Translations under genes and position numbers: made by a program
Assembly: GCA_938036405.1 (NCBI GenBank)
Contig: CALHPT010000117.1
Location: 1-10,626, forward strand
Source of the DNA: an uncultured Tannerella sp.
GTDB taxonomy: Bacteria > Bacteroidota > Bacteroidia > Bacteroidales > Tannerellaceae
DNA length: 10,626 nt
Direction of reading: 5' to 3'
Shown: positions 1-6,665 of the stretch, piece after piece
How the letters are laid out: the number at the start of each line of letters is the position of its first letter
Position numbering within the stretch: position 1 is the stretch's first letter
The notes under the pieces: generated by a model
Seen by the model: the letters and a program-made list of their open reading frames with translations, nothing else
What the model was told of the DNA's origin: nothing
The model's database searches: none

Positions 1-676
1 CCAGGTGCGTCAGGTGGGAGAAGAGGCGGGGATAGGCGTTGCCCACGACGGAGATGACGCCCACGGCACCCAGCGCGATAAGGGGATAGGTGATGCCGTC
101 GTCGCCGGAGATGACTTGAAAGTCGGCCGGTTTGTTCTTGATGATGTCGTTCATCTGTTTGATGTTCCCCGAGGCTTCCTTGACGGCGACGATGTTGCGA
201 AAGGTGCGGGCCAGTCGCAGAGTCGTCTCGGCGGTCATGTTCGTGCCCGTACGTCCGGGGACGTTATAGAGGATCACAGGGCGCGTAGTGGCTTCGGCGA
301 TGGCTTCGTAGTGGCGGAAGATGCCCTCCTGCGAGGGTTTGTTGTAGTAGGGGACGACGGAAAGGATGGCGTCCACGTCCTGTAAGTCGGCCTGTCGGAG
401 CGTATCGACAACGGCGCGTGTGCAGTTACCACCCACGCCAAGGACGACGGGCACGCGTCGGCGCACTTGCGTCACGACTAGCCGCTTGATCTCCGCCTTT
501 TCCGTCTCAGTCAGGGTGGGCGTCTCGGCCGTGGTGCCGAGCACGACGAGATAGTCCGTGCCGTTCTGCACCTGATATTCCACCAGCTTCACGAGCGCCT
601 CATAATCCACACTTCCGTCCGCCTTGAATGGCGTCACCAGTGCGATCCCCATACCTTTCAAATCAATCAGAGCCAT
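1..676 (-). CDS. dapA: 4-hydroxy-tetrahydrodipicolinate synthase (DapA), 3' end cut by window
   Basis: The enzyme condenses pyruvate with aspartate semialdehyde in the first committed step of lysine and diaminopimelate synthesis, in the cytoplasm. I translated it by hand from the ATG at 676. The 225 visible residues form most of a TIM barrel; the family is about 290-300 residues, so roughly a quarter lies beyond base 1. Visible landmarks are the Thr-Thr pair T48-T49 in GTTAETPTL, Y111 in VVPYYNKPSQEG, Y137 in ILYNVPGRTG with R142, the Schiff-base lysine K166 in VAVKEASGN, GDD at 191-193 and GVISVVGN at 206-213. No key residue is missing. It starts 27 bp after the DUF6913-like gene on the same strand, so it is probably the third gene of a ligA operon. 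I see no promoter of its own in that gap. Base 1 falls inside a codon. Confidence 0.96.
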   Translation of the reverse strand, partial: MALIDLKGMGIALVTPFKADGSVDYEALVKLVEYQVQNGTDYLVVLGTTAETPTLTETEKAEIKRLVVTQVRRRVPVVLGVGGNCTRAVVDTLRQADLQDVDAILSVVPYYNKPSQEGIFRHYEAIAEATTRPVILYNVPGRTGTNMTAETTLRLARTFRNIVAVKEASGNIKQMNDIIKNKPADFQVISGDDGITYPLIALGAVGVISVVGNAYPRLFSHLTHL

Positions 677-703
677 GCCTTCTACGGTCTTTCAGTCCTT
701 AGT

Positions 704-1246
704 TCATCCGGCCGATTTTGCCGATCGAATGGCCTCGAGGTAGGTCATAATGTGGCGGAAGAGGAAGGGGATGTCGTGCACATCGTCTTTCATAACGATG
801 GAGAGGTCGAAGAGATCCAGCCCCTCCTCGCGCTTAGCCCCGACCTTGAACGACGAGGGGTGTTGAAGCATCAGGTAACGCATGACGGGCACCTCCTCGC
901 TCGTCAGGTCGAGCAGCAAGTCGACCGTGAGGTTGTTGAGCTGCGTACGCATGTTCTTGTCCGGAAAGCCCCACATGTCCACGTCCTTCCCCTCCTCGAC
1001 GGGCAGGAAGGCGTAATCCCAGATCGGGGTGTCCTCGTCCTTGCGGGTGTAGACGCAGACGTGCACCGTCTTGCCCTTTTTCTTCAATGTATCAATGCAC
1101 GGCTCGACGGCTTTCCAGTCGCGGGCCTCACACATGATGAGGACGTAGCGGATATCGTCCATCGAGCGATAGCAGTGCTCGCGTGTCGTGGCGTTCTTGG
1201 CCAGCGACCTTATTTTCTTGTTCAAAAAGTGTGTTGTAAGAATCAT
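704..1246 (-). CDS. DUF6913-like hypothetical protein between ligA and dapA
   Basis: A 180-residue soluble protein of unknown function. It resembles the Bacteroidota family DUF6913, judged from memory of its layout and its usual place beside dapA and ligA. It opens with a basic stretch (residues 1-28, NKKIRSLAK), followed by an alternating hydrophobic segment (RYVLIMCEARDW, 33-44) that looks like the first strand of an alpha/beta fold. Further strands are VHVCVYTR, VDLLLDLT and DLSIVMKD. There is no signal peptide, membrane helix or obvious catalytic motif. Its ATG shares bases 1243-1246 with the ligA stop codon (ATGA), which suggests translational coupling and supports this start over the internal Met at residue 29. 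dapA follows 27 bp later. The neighbours do not fix a function. The gene call is firm; the family name less so. Confidence 0.88.
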   Translation of the reverse strand: MILTTHFLNKKIRSLAKNATTREHCYRSMDDIRYVLIMCEARDWKAVEPCIDTLKKKGKTVHVCVYTRKDEDTPIWDYAFLPVEEGKDVDMWGFPDKNMRTQLNNLTVDLLLDLTSEEVPVMRYLMLQHPSSFKVGAKREEGLDLFDLSIVMKDDVHDIPFLFRHIMTYLEAIRSAKSAG

Positions 1247-3243
1247 ACCCCTATCAGTTTTAAGAATTCGTCTTCATTGAGGAGTTTCACCCCCAGTTTT
1301 TCGGCCTTAGCCAGTTTGGCAGGGCCCATATTTTCGCCAGCCAGCAGATAGTCCGTCTTGCCGGAGATGGACGATGCATTCCGTCCGCCGTGACGCTCGA
1401 TCATCGTCTTGTACTCGTCGCGCGAATGACGGGCGAAGGTGCCACTGATCACGAACGTAAGCCCCCTCAGCTCTTCCGACCGACTGCCGGCCTCGGCCGA
1501 TTCGTCCAGCGCCATTTGCAGGCCGTGCGCCTTGAGCCGACTGACCATCGTCTGATTACGCGCCTCGGCAAAGAAGTCCACCACACTGCGGGCGATCTTT
1601 TCGCCGATCTCGTCCGTCTCCACCAGCGCCTCAACCGTGGCCTGCGCCAACGCGTCGATCGAGGGGTGCGCGTAGGCCAACTTGGTCGCGATGTTCTCCC
1701 CCACGCCACGTATCCCGAGTCCGAAGAGCACCCGCGCGTAAGGCACTTGCTTCGAGACCTCCAGACTGTCGCGATAGTTCTTCGCGCTCTTCTCGGCAAA
1801 GCGCTCGAGGCGCATCAGGTCGGCCGGAGTCACGTCATACAGGTCCGAGGCATCGTGTACGAGGCCGGCGTCATAAAGTGCTTCGACCGTCTCGGGGCCG
1901 ATGTTGATGTTCATGGCCCGACGGCTGACAAAGTGCACGATCCGACCCTTCACCTGCGGCGGGCAGCCCCACTCGTTCGGGCAGTAATGCGCCGCCTCAC
2001 CCTCCACGCGCACTAACGGCGTACCACACTCGGGGCATTCGCTGATGAACGCGACCGGTGCGCCATCCATCGGCTCCGACCGATCCACCCCGACGATCTT
2101 CGGAATGATCTCGCCGCCCTTCTCGACATACACGCGGCAGCCGAGATGGAGGTCAAGCCCCTCCATGATGCCGGCGTTATGCAGCGAGGCACGACGAACG
2201 GTGGTCCCGGCCAGCAGCACCGGCTCGAGGTTAGCCACCGGCGTCACCACGCCCGTACGGCCCACCTGATAGTCGACCGAAACGAGGCGTGTCTCGGCCC
2301 GCTCGGCCTGAAACTTATACGCAATGGCCCACCGCGGACTCTTCGCCGTAGCCCCCAGCGCACGCTGCTGCCGAAGGGCGTTTACCTTGAGCACGATGCC
2401 GTCCGTAGCCACGGGCAGGCGGTGGCGCTCGGTGTCCCAATGCGCGATGTAAGCCATGATTTCCTCCGGCGTGTGGCAGACACGCATGGCGTCGGACGTT
2501 TTGAATCCCCACCGGCGTGCGGCTTGCAAATTGTCGTAATGATTGTCGGCGGGCAGGCCGTCGCCTAACATATAATATAGGTAAGCGTCGAGGCGCCGCG
2601 AAGCCACCACGCGTGGGTTCTGGAGCTTCAGTGTGCCCGCAGCCGCATTGCGCGGATTGGCAAAAAGGGCTTCCTCTTGCGCCTCGCGTTCCCGATTGAT
2701 GCGTTCAAACTCGGCCCAGGGCAGGAGCACCTCGCCGCGCATTTCGAGCCTTTCGGGCCACCCCTCGCCACGCAGTCGGAGGGGGATGGAGCGGATGGTG
2801 CGCACGTTGGCCGTCACATCGTCGCCGCGTACGCCATCGCCGCGTGTCACGGCCTCAGTCAGCTGCCCGTGTTCGTAAATCAACGAGATCGATGTGCCGT
2901 CATACTTCAGCTCGGCCACCACCTCGAATGGCTCGCCGAGCGTGCGGGCGACGCGGTCGTAAAACTCCCGCACTTCCTCTTCGGAATACGTGTTGCCCAG
3001 CGAAAGCATAGGGTATTGGTGTGCCACCTGCGTGAAGCCCTCCGTGAGGTCGCTGCCGACGCGCTGCGTAGGCGAATTGGGGTCGGCCAGCTCCGGGTGC
3101 GCAGCCTCGAGCTGTTGCAGCTCGTGCATCATCTCGTCGTAAGCACGATCAGAGATCGTCGGCGCGGCAAGCACGTAATAAGCATGGTTATGCCTATCCA
3201 GCTCATCCCGCAGCAACGCGACTCTGTTCTTTATATCGTTCAT
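1243..3243 (-). CDS. ligA: NAD-dependent DNA ligase LigA
   Basis: Essential replicative ligase that seals 3'-OH/5'-phosphate nicks using NAD+. At 666 residues it has the usual family length and every domain. Domain Ia is at about 1-70, with HNHAYYVLAAPTISDRAYDE at 18-37. The nucleotidyltransferase core carries the adenylated lysine K113 in KYDG. TRGDGVRGDDVT is at 133-144 and DGIVLKVN at 281-288. The OB fold covers about 315-395. A four-cysteine zinc finger (C403, C406, C421, C427) and helix-hairpin-helix repeats up to about 560 follow, with FGLGIRGVGE at 507-516. A BRCT domain fills 589-666. The start at 3243 is supported by a Bacteroidota -7 box 28 bp upstream. The segment after the zinc finger reads AMNINIGPETVE and seems one residue shorter than the usual MNIxGLGxxTVE. 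The gene leads the cluster with the DUF6913-like gene and dapA. Confidence 0.99.
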   Translation of the reverse strand: MNDIKNRVALLRDELDRHNHAYYVLAAPTISDRAYDEMMHELQQLEAAHPELADPNSPTQRVGSDLTEGFTQVAHQYPMLSLGNTYSEEEVREFYDRVARTLGEPFEVVAELKYDGTSISLIYEHGQLTEAVTRGDGVRGDDVTANVRTIRSIPLRLRGEGWPERLEMRGEVLLPWAEFERINREREAQEEALFANPRNAAAGTLKLQNPRVVASRRLDAYLYYMLGDGLPADNHYDNLQAARRWGFKTSDAMRVCHTPEEIMAYIAHWDTERHRLPVATDGIVLKVNALRQQRALGATAKSPRWAIAYKFQAERAETRLVSVDYQVGRTGVVTPVANLEPVLLAGTTVRRASLHNAGIMEGLDLHLGCRVYVEKGGEIIPKIVGVDRSEPMDGAPVAFISECPECGTPLVRVEGEAAHYCPNEWGCPPQVKGRIVHFVSRRAMNINIGPETVEALYDAGLVHDASDLYDVTPADLMRLERFAEKSAKNYRDSLEVSKQVPYARVLFGLGIRGVGENIATKLAYAHPSIDALAQATVEALVETDEIGEKIARSVVDFFAEARNQTMVSRLKAHGLQMALDESAEAGSRSEELRGLTFVISGTFARHSRDEYKTMIERHGGRNASSISGKTDYLLAGENMGPAKLAKAEKLGVKLLNEDEFLKLIGV

Positions 3244-3270
3244 GATTTACTCAAAAACCTTTGTTGGACG

Positions 3271-3278
3271 CAAAAGTA
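3271..3278 (-). promoter_or_regulatory. Bacteroidota -7 promoter box for ligA
   Basis: Read on the minus strand the octamer is TACTTTTG, an exact match to TAnnTTTG, the -7 consensus of the Bacteroidota housekeeping sigma factor. It ends 27 bp before the ligA ATG, giving a short leader of roughly 20 nt. I see no convincing TTTG-like -33 element 19-21 bp upstream. Confidence 0.6.
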
Positions 3279-3389
3279 AGCAGCCGGCCGAAATTTTTAT
3301 CGGGTCTCTGCCTCGCAGCAATCCCTCTCCGCTCCGCCGAGGGTGCCTTTCGCGCACCACGATACCATCCTCAAAGCGCAACAGTTTGG

Positions 3390-3470
3390 GAAGCCCAAAT
3401 AGGGCCCCTTTGGCGCCACGCAGTCTGCGCGAAGCTAAACAGGGCCCCTGCTGGGGCTGGGAAGTTTGGC
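3390..3470. repeat. Degenerate 41-bp repeat pair with imperfect palindromes
   Basis: The word GAAGCCCAAATAGGGCCCC at 3390-3408 recurs as GAAGCTAAACAGGGCCCC at 3431-3448, a spacing of 41 bp with one base deleted. The first copy is an imperfect palindrome (CCAAA, GGGCCC, TTTGG). The second can fold into a two-part hairpin: GCTAAAC at 3434-3440 pairs with GTTTGGC at 3464-3470 (one G-T pair) around GCCCC/GGGGC (3444-3448 with 3453-3457). It may be distantly related to the 42-bp repeats upstream of lon. Confidence 0.45.
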
Positions 3471-3479
3471 CGGGTACCA

Positions 3480-3519
3480 GGATAGACTTCCTCGGCCTCG
3501 GCAGAGGCCTCATCTATCC
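3480..3519. repeat. Two-tier inverted repeat upstream of the hpt promoter
   Basis: GGATAGA at 3480-3486 pairs perfectly with TCTATCC at 3513-3519. Inside it GGCCTC at 3494-3499 pairs perfectly with GAGGCC at 3504-3509 around a GGCA loop. That is 13 perfect pairs with an asymmetric internal loop. It ends 24 bp before the hpt -7 box. On the plus strand it is followed by A residues, not T, so it does not look like a terminator. An operator, or a palindromic repeat remnant, fits better. Confidence 0.55.
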
Positions 3520-3543
3520 AAAAAGCCCCCTCGAATTATCGTC

Positions 3544-3551
3544 TATCTTTG
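3544..3551 (+). promoter_or_regulatory. Bacteroidota -7 promoter box for hpt-adk-obgE
   Basis: TATCTTTG matches TAnnTTTG exactly and ends 23 bp before the hpt ATG at 3575. This placement decides the hpt start, because any upstream in-frame start would precede the promoter. No clear -33 TTTG is seen at the expected distance. Confidence 0.62.
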
Positions 3552-3574
3552 CCCGCCTAACACCCGATAATGTG

Positions 3575-4117
3575 ATGAATAAACAGTTACGGCTAAAAGA
3601 CAAAGCCTTCGAGCTTTATATCCCGGAACGGGAAATTGTGGCGGCCATCGATCGCATGGCCGGAGAAATTCGCCGCGATATGGAGGGGCGAGACCCGCTT
3701 TATGTGGGCATCCTCAACGGCGCTTTCATGTTTGTATCTGAATTGGTGAGCCGGCTCTCGCCCGAGTCGGAGCTGACGTTTGCCGCCTATTCCTCCTATC
3801 ACGGCACCAAGTCCGACGGCATCGTCCGCGAGCTGCTGCCCATACGGAGCCACGCCTCTGACCGCCCGATCGTCCTCCTGGAGGACATTATCGACACGGG
3901 CCTGACCATGCAATACGTCACCAACCGACTGCGAGAAGAGGGTGCCCGCGATGTACGCCTGGCCACCATGCTGCTCAAACCCGGATCGCTACAGTGTGAC
4001 CTCCGCCCGGATTACGTGGGCATGGAGATCGACAACGACTTCATCGTCGGCTTCGGGCTCGATTACGACGGGCGCGGACGCACGGCCAGAGACATCTATA
4101 AAATCGTAGAAAACTAA
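3575..4117 (+). CDS. hpt: Hypoxanthine (guanine) phosphoribosyltransferase
   Basis: Purine salvage enzyme that joins hypoxanthine or guanine to PRPP to give IMP or GMP, in the cytoplasm. From the ATG at 3575 it is 180 residues, normal for the bacterial Hpt family. The PRPP loop is VLLEDIIDTGLT at 100-111 with the acidic pair E103-D104. The flexible active-site loop SSYHGTKSDG is at 73-82. The base-binding lysine is K135 in LLKPGS. FIVGFGLDYDGRGR at 157-169 supplies the purine stacking region and the late aspartates. The reading frame is open for 111 more codons upstream, but that part crosses a promoter box and repeats and has no family similarity, so I reject it. hpt is the first gene of a run with adk 21 bp downstream and then obgE, a common order in Bacteroidales. 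Confidence 0.96.
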   Translation: MNKQLRLKDKAFELYIPEREIVAAIDRMAGEIRRDMEGRDPLYVGILNGAFMFVSELVSRLSPESELTFAAYSSYHGTKSDGIVRELLPIRSHASDRPIVLLEDIIDTGLTMQYVTNRLREEGARDVRLATMLLKPGSLQCDLRPDYVGMEIDNDFIVGFGLDYDGRGRTARDIYKIVEN

Positions 4118-4138
4118 CCTCATATACACTACCGCATT

Positions 4139-4717
4139 ATGTTCAATATCGTAATATTCGGTGCCCCCGGCTCAGGCAAAGGGACACAAAGCAAAATGAT
4201 CGTCGAGCGTTACGGGTTCGACTACATCTCCACTGGCGACATGCTACGCCAGGCCATCCGTCAGGGTAACGAGCTGGGCAAAACAGCTAAGGAATACATC
4301 GACCGTGGCCAACTCGTGCCCGACGACCTGATCGTCCGTCTCATCGCAGACTTTTTGGACGACAAACGCGGATCGAAGGGCGTCATCTTCGACGGCTTCC
4401 CCCGCACCATCAAGCAGGCCGAGGCGCTGAAGACCATGCTCAACGAACGCGGCACAGACATCCATATCCTGCTCGACCTGCAGGTGGAGGACGATGAGCT
4501 GGTCGTTCGACTCCTGGAGCGCGGCAAGATCTCTGGCCGCTCAGACGACAATCCGGAAACGATCAAGGCTCGGCTCGACGTCTATCATACGCAGACCGCC
4601 CCACTGGCTACCTATTATATAGGCGAAGGGAAGCACGCCGCCATCAAGGGCGTCGGACAAATCGAGGACATTTTTGAGCGCATCGCTGAGGCCATCGATC
4701 GGGCCAAGGACAGATAA
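4139..4717 (+). CDS. adk: Adenylate kinase, short form without zinc LID
   Basis: Interconverts ATP + AMP and 2 ADP, setting the adenylate pool in the cytoplasm. The 192-residue length and the missing four-cysteine LID insertion mark it as the short type. The P-loop GAPGSGKGT is at 8-16, the AMP-binding STGDMLR at 31-37, and the Walker-B-like DGFPRT at 85-90. The reduced LID covers about 126-138 (RGKISGRSDDN, with R128 and R134). R145 in IKARLDVY completes the arginine set. It lies between hpt and obgE with gaps of 21 and 15 bp and no internal promoter or terminator, so the three are very probably one transcript. Pairing with Hpt makes sense because salvaged purine nucleotides feed the adenylate pool. 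Confidence 0.98.
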   Translation: MFNIVIFGAPGSGKGTQSKMIVERYGFDYISTGDMLRQAIRQGNELGKTAKEYIDRGQLVPDDLIVRLIADFLDDKRGSKGVIFDGFPRTIKQAEALKTMLNERGTDIHILLDLQVEDDELVVRLLERGKISGRSDDNPETIKARLDVYHTQTAPLATYYIGEGKHAAIKGVGQIEDIFERIAEAIDRAKDR

Positions 4718-4732
4718 CACGCCCCCAAGCGA

Positions 4733-5872
4733 ATGGCTGAATCGAATTTCGTTGATTACGTAAAGATCTACTGCCGCTCGGGCAAGGGCGGCGCCGGATC
4801 GGCCCACTTCCGCCGCGAGAAGTACATCCCGCGCGGAGGGCCCGACGGCGGCGACGGCGGACGGGGCGGACACGTCTATCTGCGCGGCAACCGGAACTAT
4901 TGGACGCTGCTGCACCTCAAGTTCGAGCGTCACGTGATAGCCACCTCCGGCCGTAGCGGTGGTGCCAAACGCAGCACCGGACGCGACGGCGAGGATCGCA
5001 TCATCGAGGTGCCCTGCGGCACGGTGGCCTTCGACGCCGACACGGGCGAATACCTCTGCGACGTCACCGCGGACGGTCAGCAGGTGATGCTACTCAAAGG
5101 CGGACGCGGCGGCGCTGGCAACACCCATTTCAAGACGGCCACGAATCAGGCGCCGCGCTACGCTCAGCCGGGCGAGCCGGCCCAGGAACGTAAGGTGGTG
5201 CTGCAACTCAAACTCTTGGCCGACGTCGGGCTGGTGGGCTTCCCCAATGCAGGCAAATCGACGTTGCTGTCGGTCGTCTCAGCCGCCAAGCCGAAGATCG
5301 CCGACTATCCCTTCACCACACTGGAGCCTAACCTGGGCATCGTCAGCTGGCGCGACAATCGCTCGTTCGTCATGGCCGACATCCCTGGGATTATCGAGGG
5401 CGCCAGCGACGGCCGCGGACTCGGGCTGCGCTTCCTCCGCCACATTGAACGCAACGCTTTGCTGCTGTTCATGGTGCCCGCCGATGCAGACGACATCCGT
5501 AAGGAGTACGAGATCTTGCTGCGCGAGCTGGAGCGCTACAACCCGGAGCTGATGGGCAAGAGTCGCATACTGGCCATCACCAAGAGCGACCTCCTCGACG
5601 AGGAGCTGACCGAGGCGCTGTCGGCCGACTTGCCCGACGATCTGCCCTGTCGCTTCATCTCGTCCGTCACAGGGCAGGGCATCACCGAGCTGAAGGACTT
5701 GCTCTGGCAGGAGCTGAACCGCGAGACCTTCCACGACGCCGACGCCATCGTCCACCGCGACATGGACATGAGCCTCATGGCCGACGACGACGAAGCGTGG
5801 GACATCCCGCCCGAAGAGGCCGACGACGACGCTGATGCCGACCTCGAGTTCGATTGGGATGACGAAGAATAA
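4733..5872 (+). CDS. obgE: Obg-family GTPase involved in ribosome assembly
   Basis: Essential GTPase that binds the large ribosomal subunit during assembly and links growth to GTP/ppGpp levels. At 379 residues it has the full architecture. The glycine-rich Obg fold covers about 1-160, with repeated GGxGG segments (GKGGAGS, GGDGGRGGHV, GGRGGAGNTHF). The G domain covers about 161-330, with G1 GFPNAGKST at 169-177, switch I DYPFTTLEPN at 191-200, G3 DIPG at 216-219 and G4 TKSD at 283-286. G5-like SSVTGQG is at 310-316. The tail (331-379) is strongly acidic, rich in Asp and Glu, as in many Obg proteins but without a conserved fold. G4 has Thr in place of the common Asn; I recall similar variants in Bacteroidota homologues. 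It is last in the hpt-adk-obgE run and is followed by a hairpin terminator. Confidence 0.98.
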   Translation: MAESNFVDYVKIYCRSGKGGAGSAHFRREKYIPRGGPDGGDGGRGGHVYLRGNRNYWTLLHLKFERHVIATSGRSGGAKRSTGRDGEDRIIEVPCGTVAFDADTGEYLCDVTADGQQVMLLKGGRGGAGNTHFKTATNQAPRYAQPGEPAQERKVVLQLKLLADVGLVGFPNAGKSTLLSVVSAAKPKIADYPFTTLEPNLGIVSWRDNRSFVMADIPGIIEGASDGRGLGLRFLRHIERNALLLFMVPADADDIRKEYEILLRELERYNPELMGKSRILAITKSDLLDEELTEALSADLPDDLPCRFISSVTGQGITELKDLLWQELNRETFHDADAIVHRDMDMSLMADDDEAWDIPPEEADDDADADLEFDWDDEE

Positions 5873-5912
5873 GCCGTAGTCTACCGTAACGTGTAGGGCG
5901 GCACCGCCAGTG

Positions 5913-5965
5913 AAGAATGCCGGGTACATGAGGGAGAGGATTCCCATCGTGTACCCGGCATTCTT
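5913..5965. terminator. Long-stem, probably bidirectional terminator between obgE and the ABC ATPase gene
   Basis: AAGAATGCCGGGTAC at 5913-5927 pairs perfectly with GTACCCGGCATTCTT at 5951-5965. The pairing runs on to 5931/5947 with a single G-T, making a 19-bp stem around a 15-nt loop. Both outer ends are A/T-rich, giving TTCTTTCT after the plus-strand stem and ATTCTTC on the minus strand. It sits in the 112-bp gap between two convergent stop codons, so it can end both transcripts. A small GGCGG/CCGCC hairpin lies just before it (5898-5907). Confidence 0.8.
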
Positions 5966-5984
5966 TCTAATGATCGGCGACCAT

Positions 5985-6665
5985 TCACAGCAGGTCGGCG
6001 CCTTGCACTCGCTCTGCGGCCTCACGGCGGATGGCCTGCCGCACGTCCTCAAAGGCGGTGCGATCGGGATAGTACGTCATCGTGCCGCAGCGAAGCCAGG
6101 AGAGCGTGTCGGCGTAACTCAGCAGGTGATCCAGATCGTGCGAGGCCACGAAGACGGTCTGCCCCCGCCGCCGATACTCCGTGAGTAGGGCCGTGACAAA
6201 GGCCGAGGATCGGAAGTCGAGACCGTTGAATGGCTCGTCAAGCAGCAGCACGGCGTTGTCCTGCAAAAGCAGCCCCATCAGATAGAGCTTCTTCAGCATC
6301 CCCGTGGAGTAGACTTCGGCATACTCATCAAGCGGCAGCTCGAAGGCCGCATTGAGTCGCTCCAGCCGAGCGGCGTCATAGGGCAGGCCGCGGGCCGTGA
6401 CGTAGAATCGCAGAAACTCCCGCCCAGTGATCATCGGATACATGTACAGCTCGGCAGGCAGGAACCCGACACGCGTCTCGGGTGAAAACATCGGCTCGCC
6501 CTCGAAGAACAATCGGCCGGCCATGCAGCGAAAGAGCGTTGTCTTGCCCGCGCCATTCTCGCCCAAGAAGCCGTGGATGCGACCCGCGGCATAGTCTTGT
6601 CGGAGGTCGTGGAGTAAGGTCCGTCGGCCGTATTCCTGACGGATGATGTTTAAGTGGTAGGCCAT
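5985..6665 (-). CDS. ABC transporter ATP-binding protein
   Basis: Cytoplasmic ATPase subunit of a small ABC-2-type transporter; the substrate is not predictable. It has 226 residues. Walker A GENGAGKTT is at 35-43, the divergent signature YSTGMLKKL at 119-127, Walker B AVLLLDEP at 138-145 with catalytic E144, the D-loop NGLD at 147-150 and the switch histidine H176 in ASHD. The Q-loop area reads VGFLPAELYMYP (66-77), with no glutamine at the usual place. The signature is degenerate in the way seen in bacitracin/antibiotic-exporter-like and gliding-type ABC-2 ATPases (YSxGMxxKL). The start codon lies inside the end of the upstream membrane protein gene (16-bp overlap), a strong sign that the two are co-translated partners. 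The gene ends 20 bp from the terminator it shares with obgE. Confidence 0.93.
   Translation of the reverse strand: MAYHLNIIRQEYGRRTLLHDLRQDYAAGRIHGFLGENGAGKTTLFRCMAGRLFFEGEPMFSPETRVGFLPAELYMYPMITGREFLRFYVTARGLPYDAARLERLNAAFELPLDEYAEVYSTGMLKKLYLMGLLLQDNAVLLLDEPFNGLDFRSSAFVTALLTEYRRRGQTVFVASHDLDHLLSYADTLSWLRCGTMTYYPDRTAFEDVRQAIRREAAERVQGADLL

Larger units (their letters stand above)
3244..3574. other. Divergent intergenic region between ligA and hpt
   Basis: The 331 bp hold the ligA -7 box (3271-3278), the hpt -7 box (3544-3551) and, between them, GC-rich sequence with much internal symmetry but no gene I can support. Two related words starting at 3390 and 3431 (GAAGCCCAAATAGGGCCCC and GAAGCTAAACAGGGCCCC) lie 41 bp apart. 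Further inverted repeats are at 3434-3470 and 3480-3519. The frame of hpt stays open through the whole region, but the hpt promoter lies inside that extension, so it is not coding. The reading frames here lack any recognisable domain. Confidence 0.6.

Noticed and set aside
1390..2016. 208-codon open frame antisense to ligA
   Set aside because: Shadow of ligA with no recognisable domain or start signals.
3247..3513. 88-codon minus-strand frame upstream of ligA
   Set aside because: It crosses the ligA promoter, and its basic, proline-rich translation resembles translated repeat DNA, not a protein.
3480..3519. Intrinsic terminator
   Set aside because: No T-tract follows it on the plus strand, and on the minus strand the T-run precedes the stem; there is also no gene whose end it would serve.
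3242..3574. 111-codon N-terminal extension of hpt
   Set aside because: It spans the ligA promoter, the hairpins and the hpt -7 box, shows no family similarity, and hpt from 3575 already has the full family length.
5279..6052. 257-codon minus-strand frame across the obgE end and terminator
   Set aside because: It runs through the terminator hairpin and antisense to obgE, with low-complexity translation and no domain.
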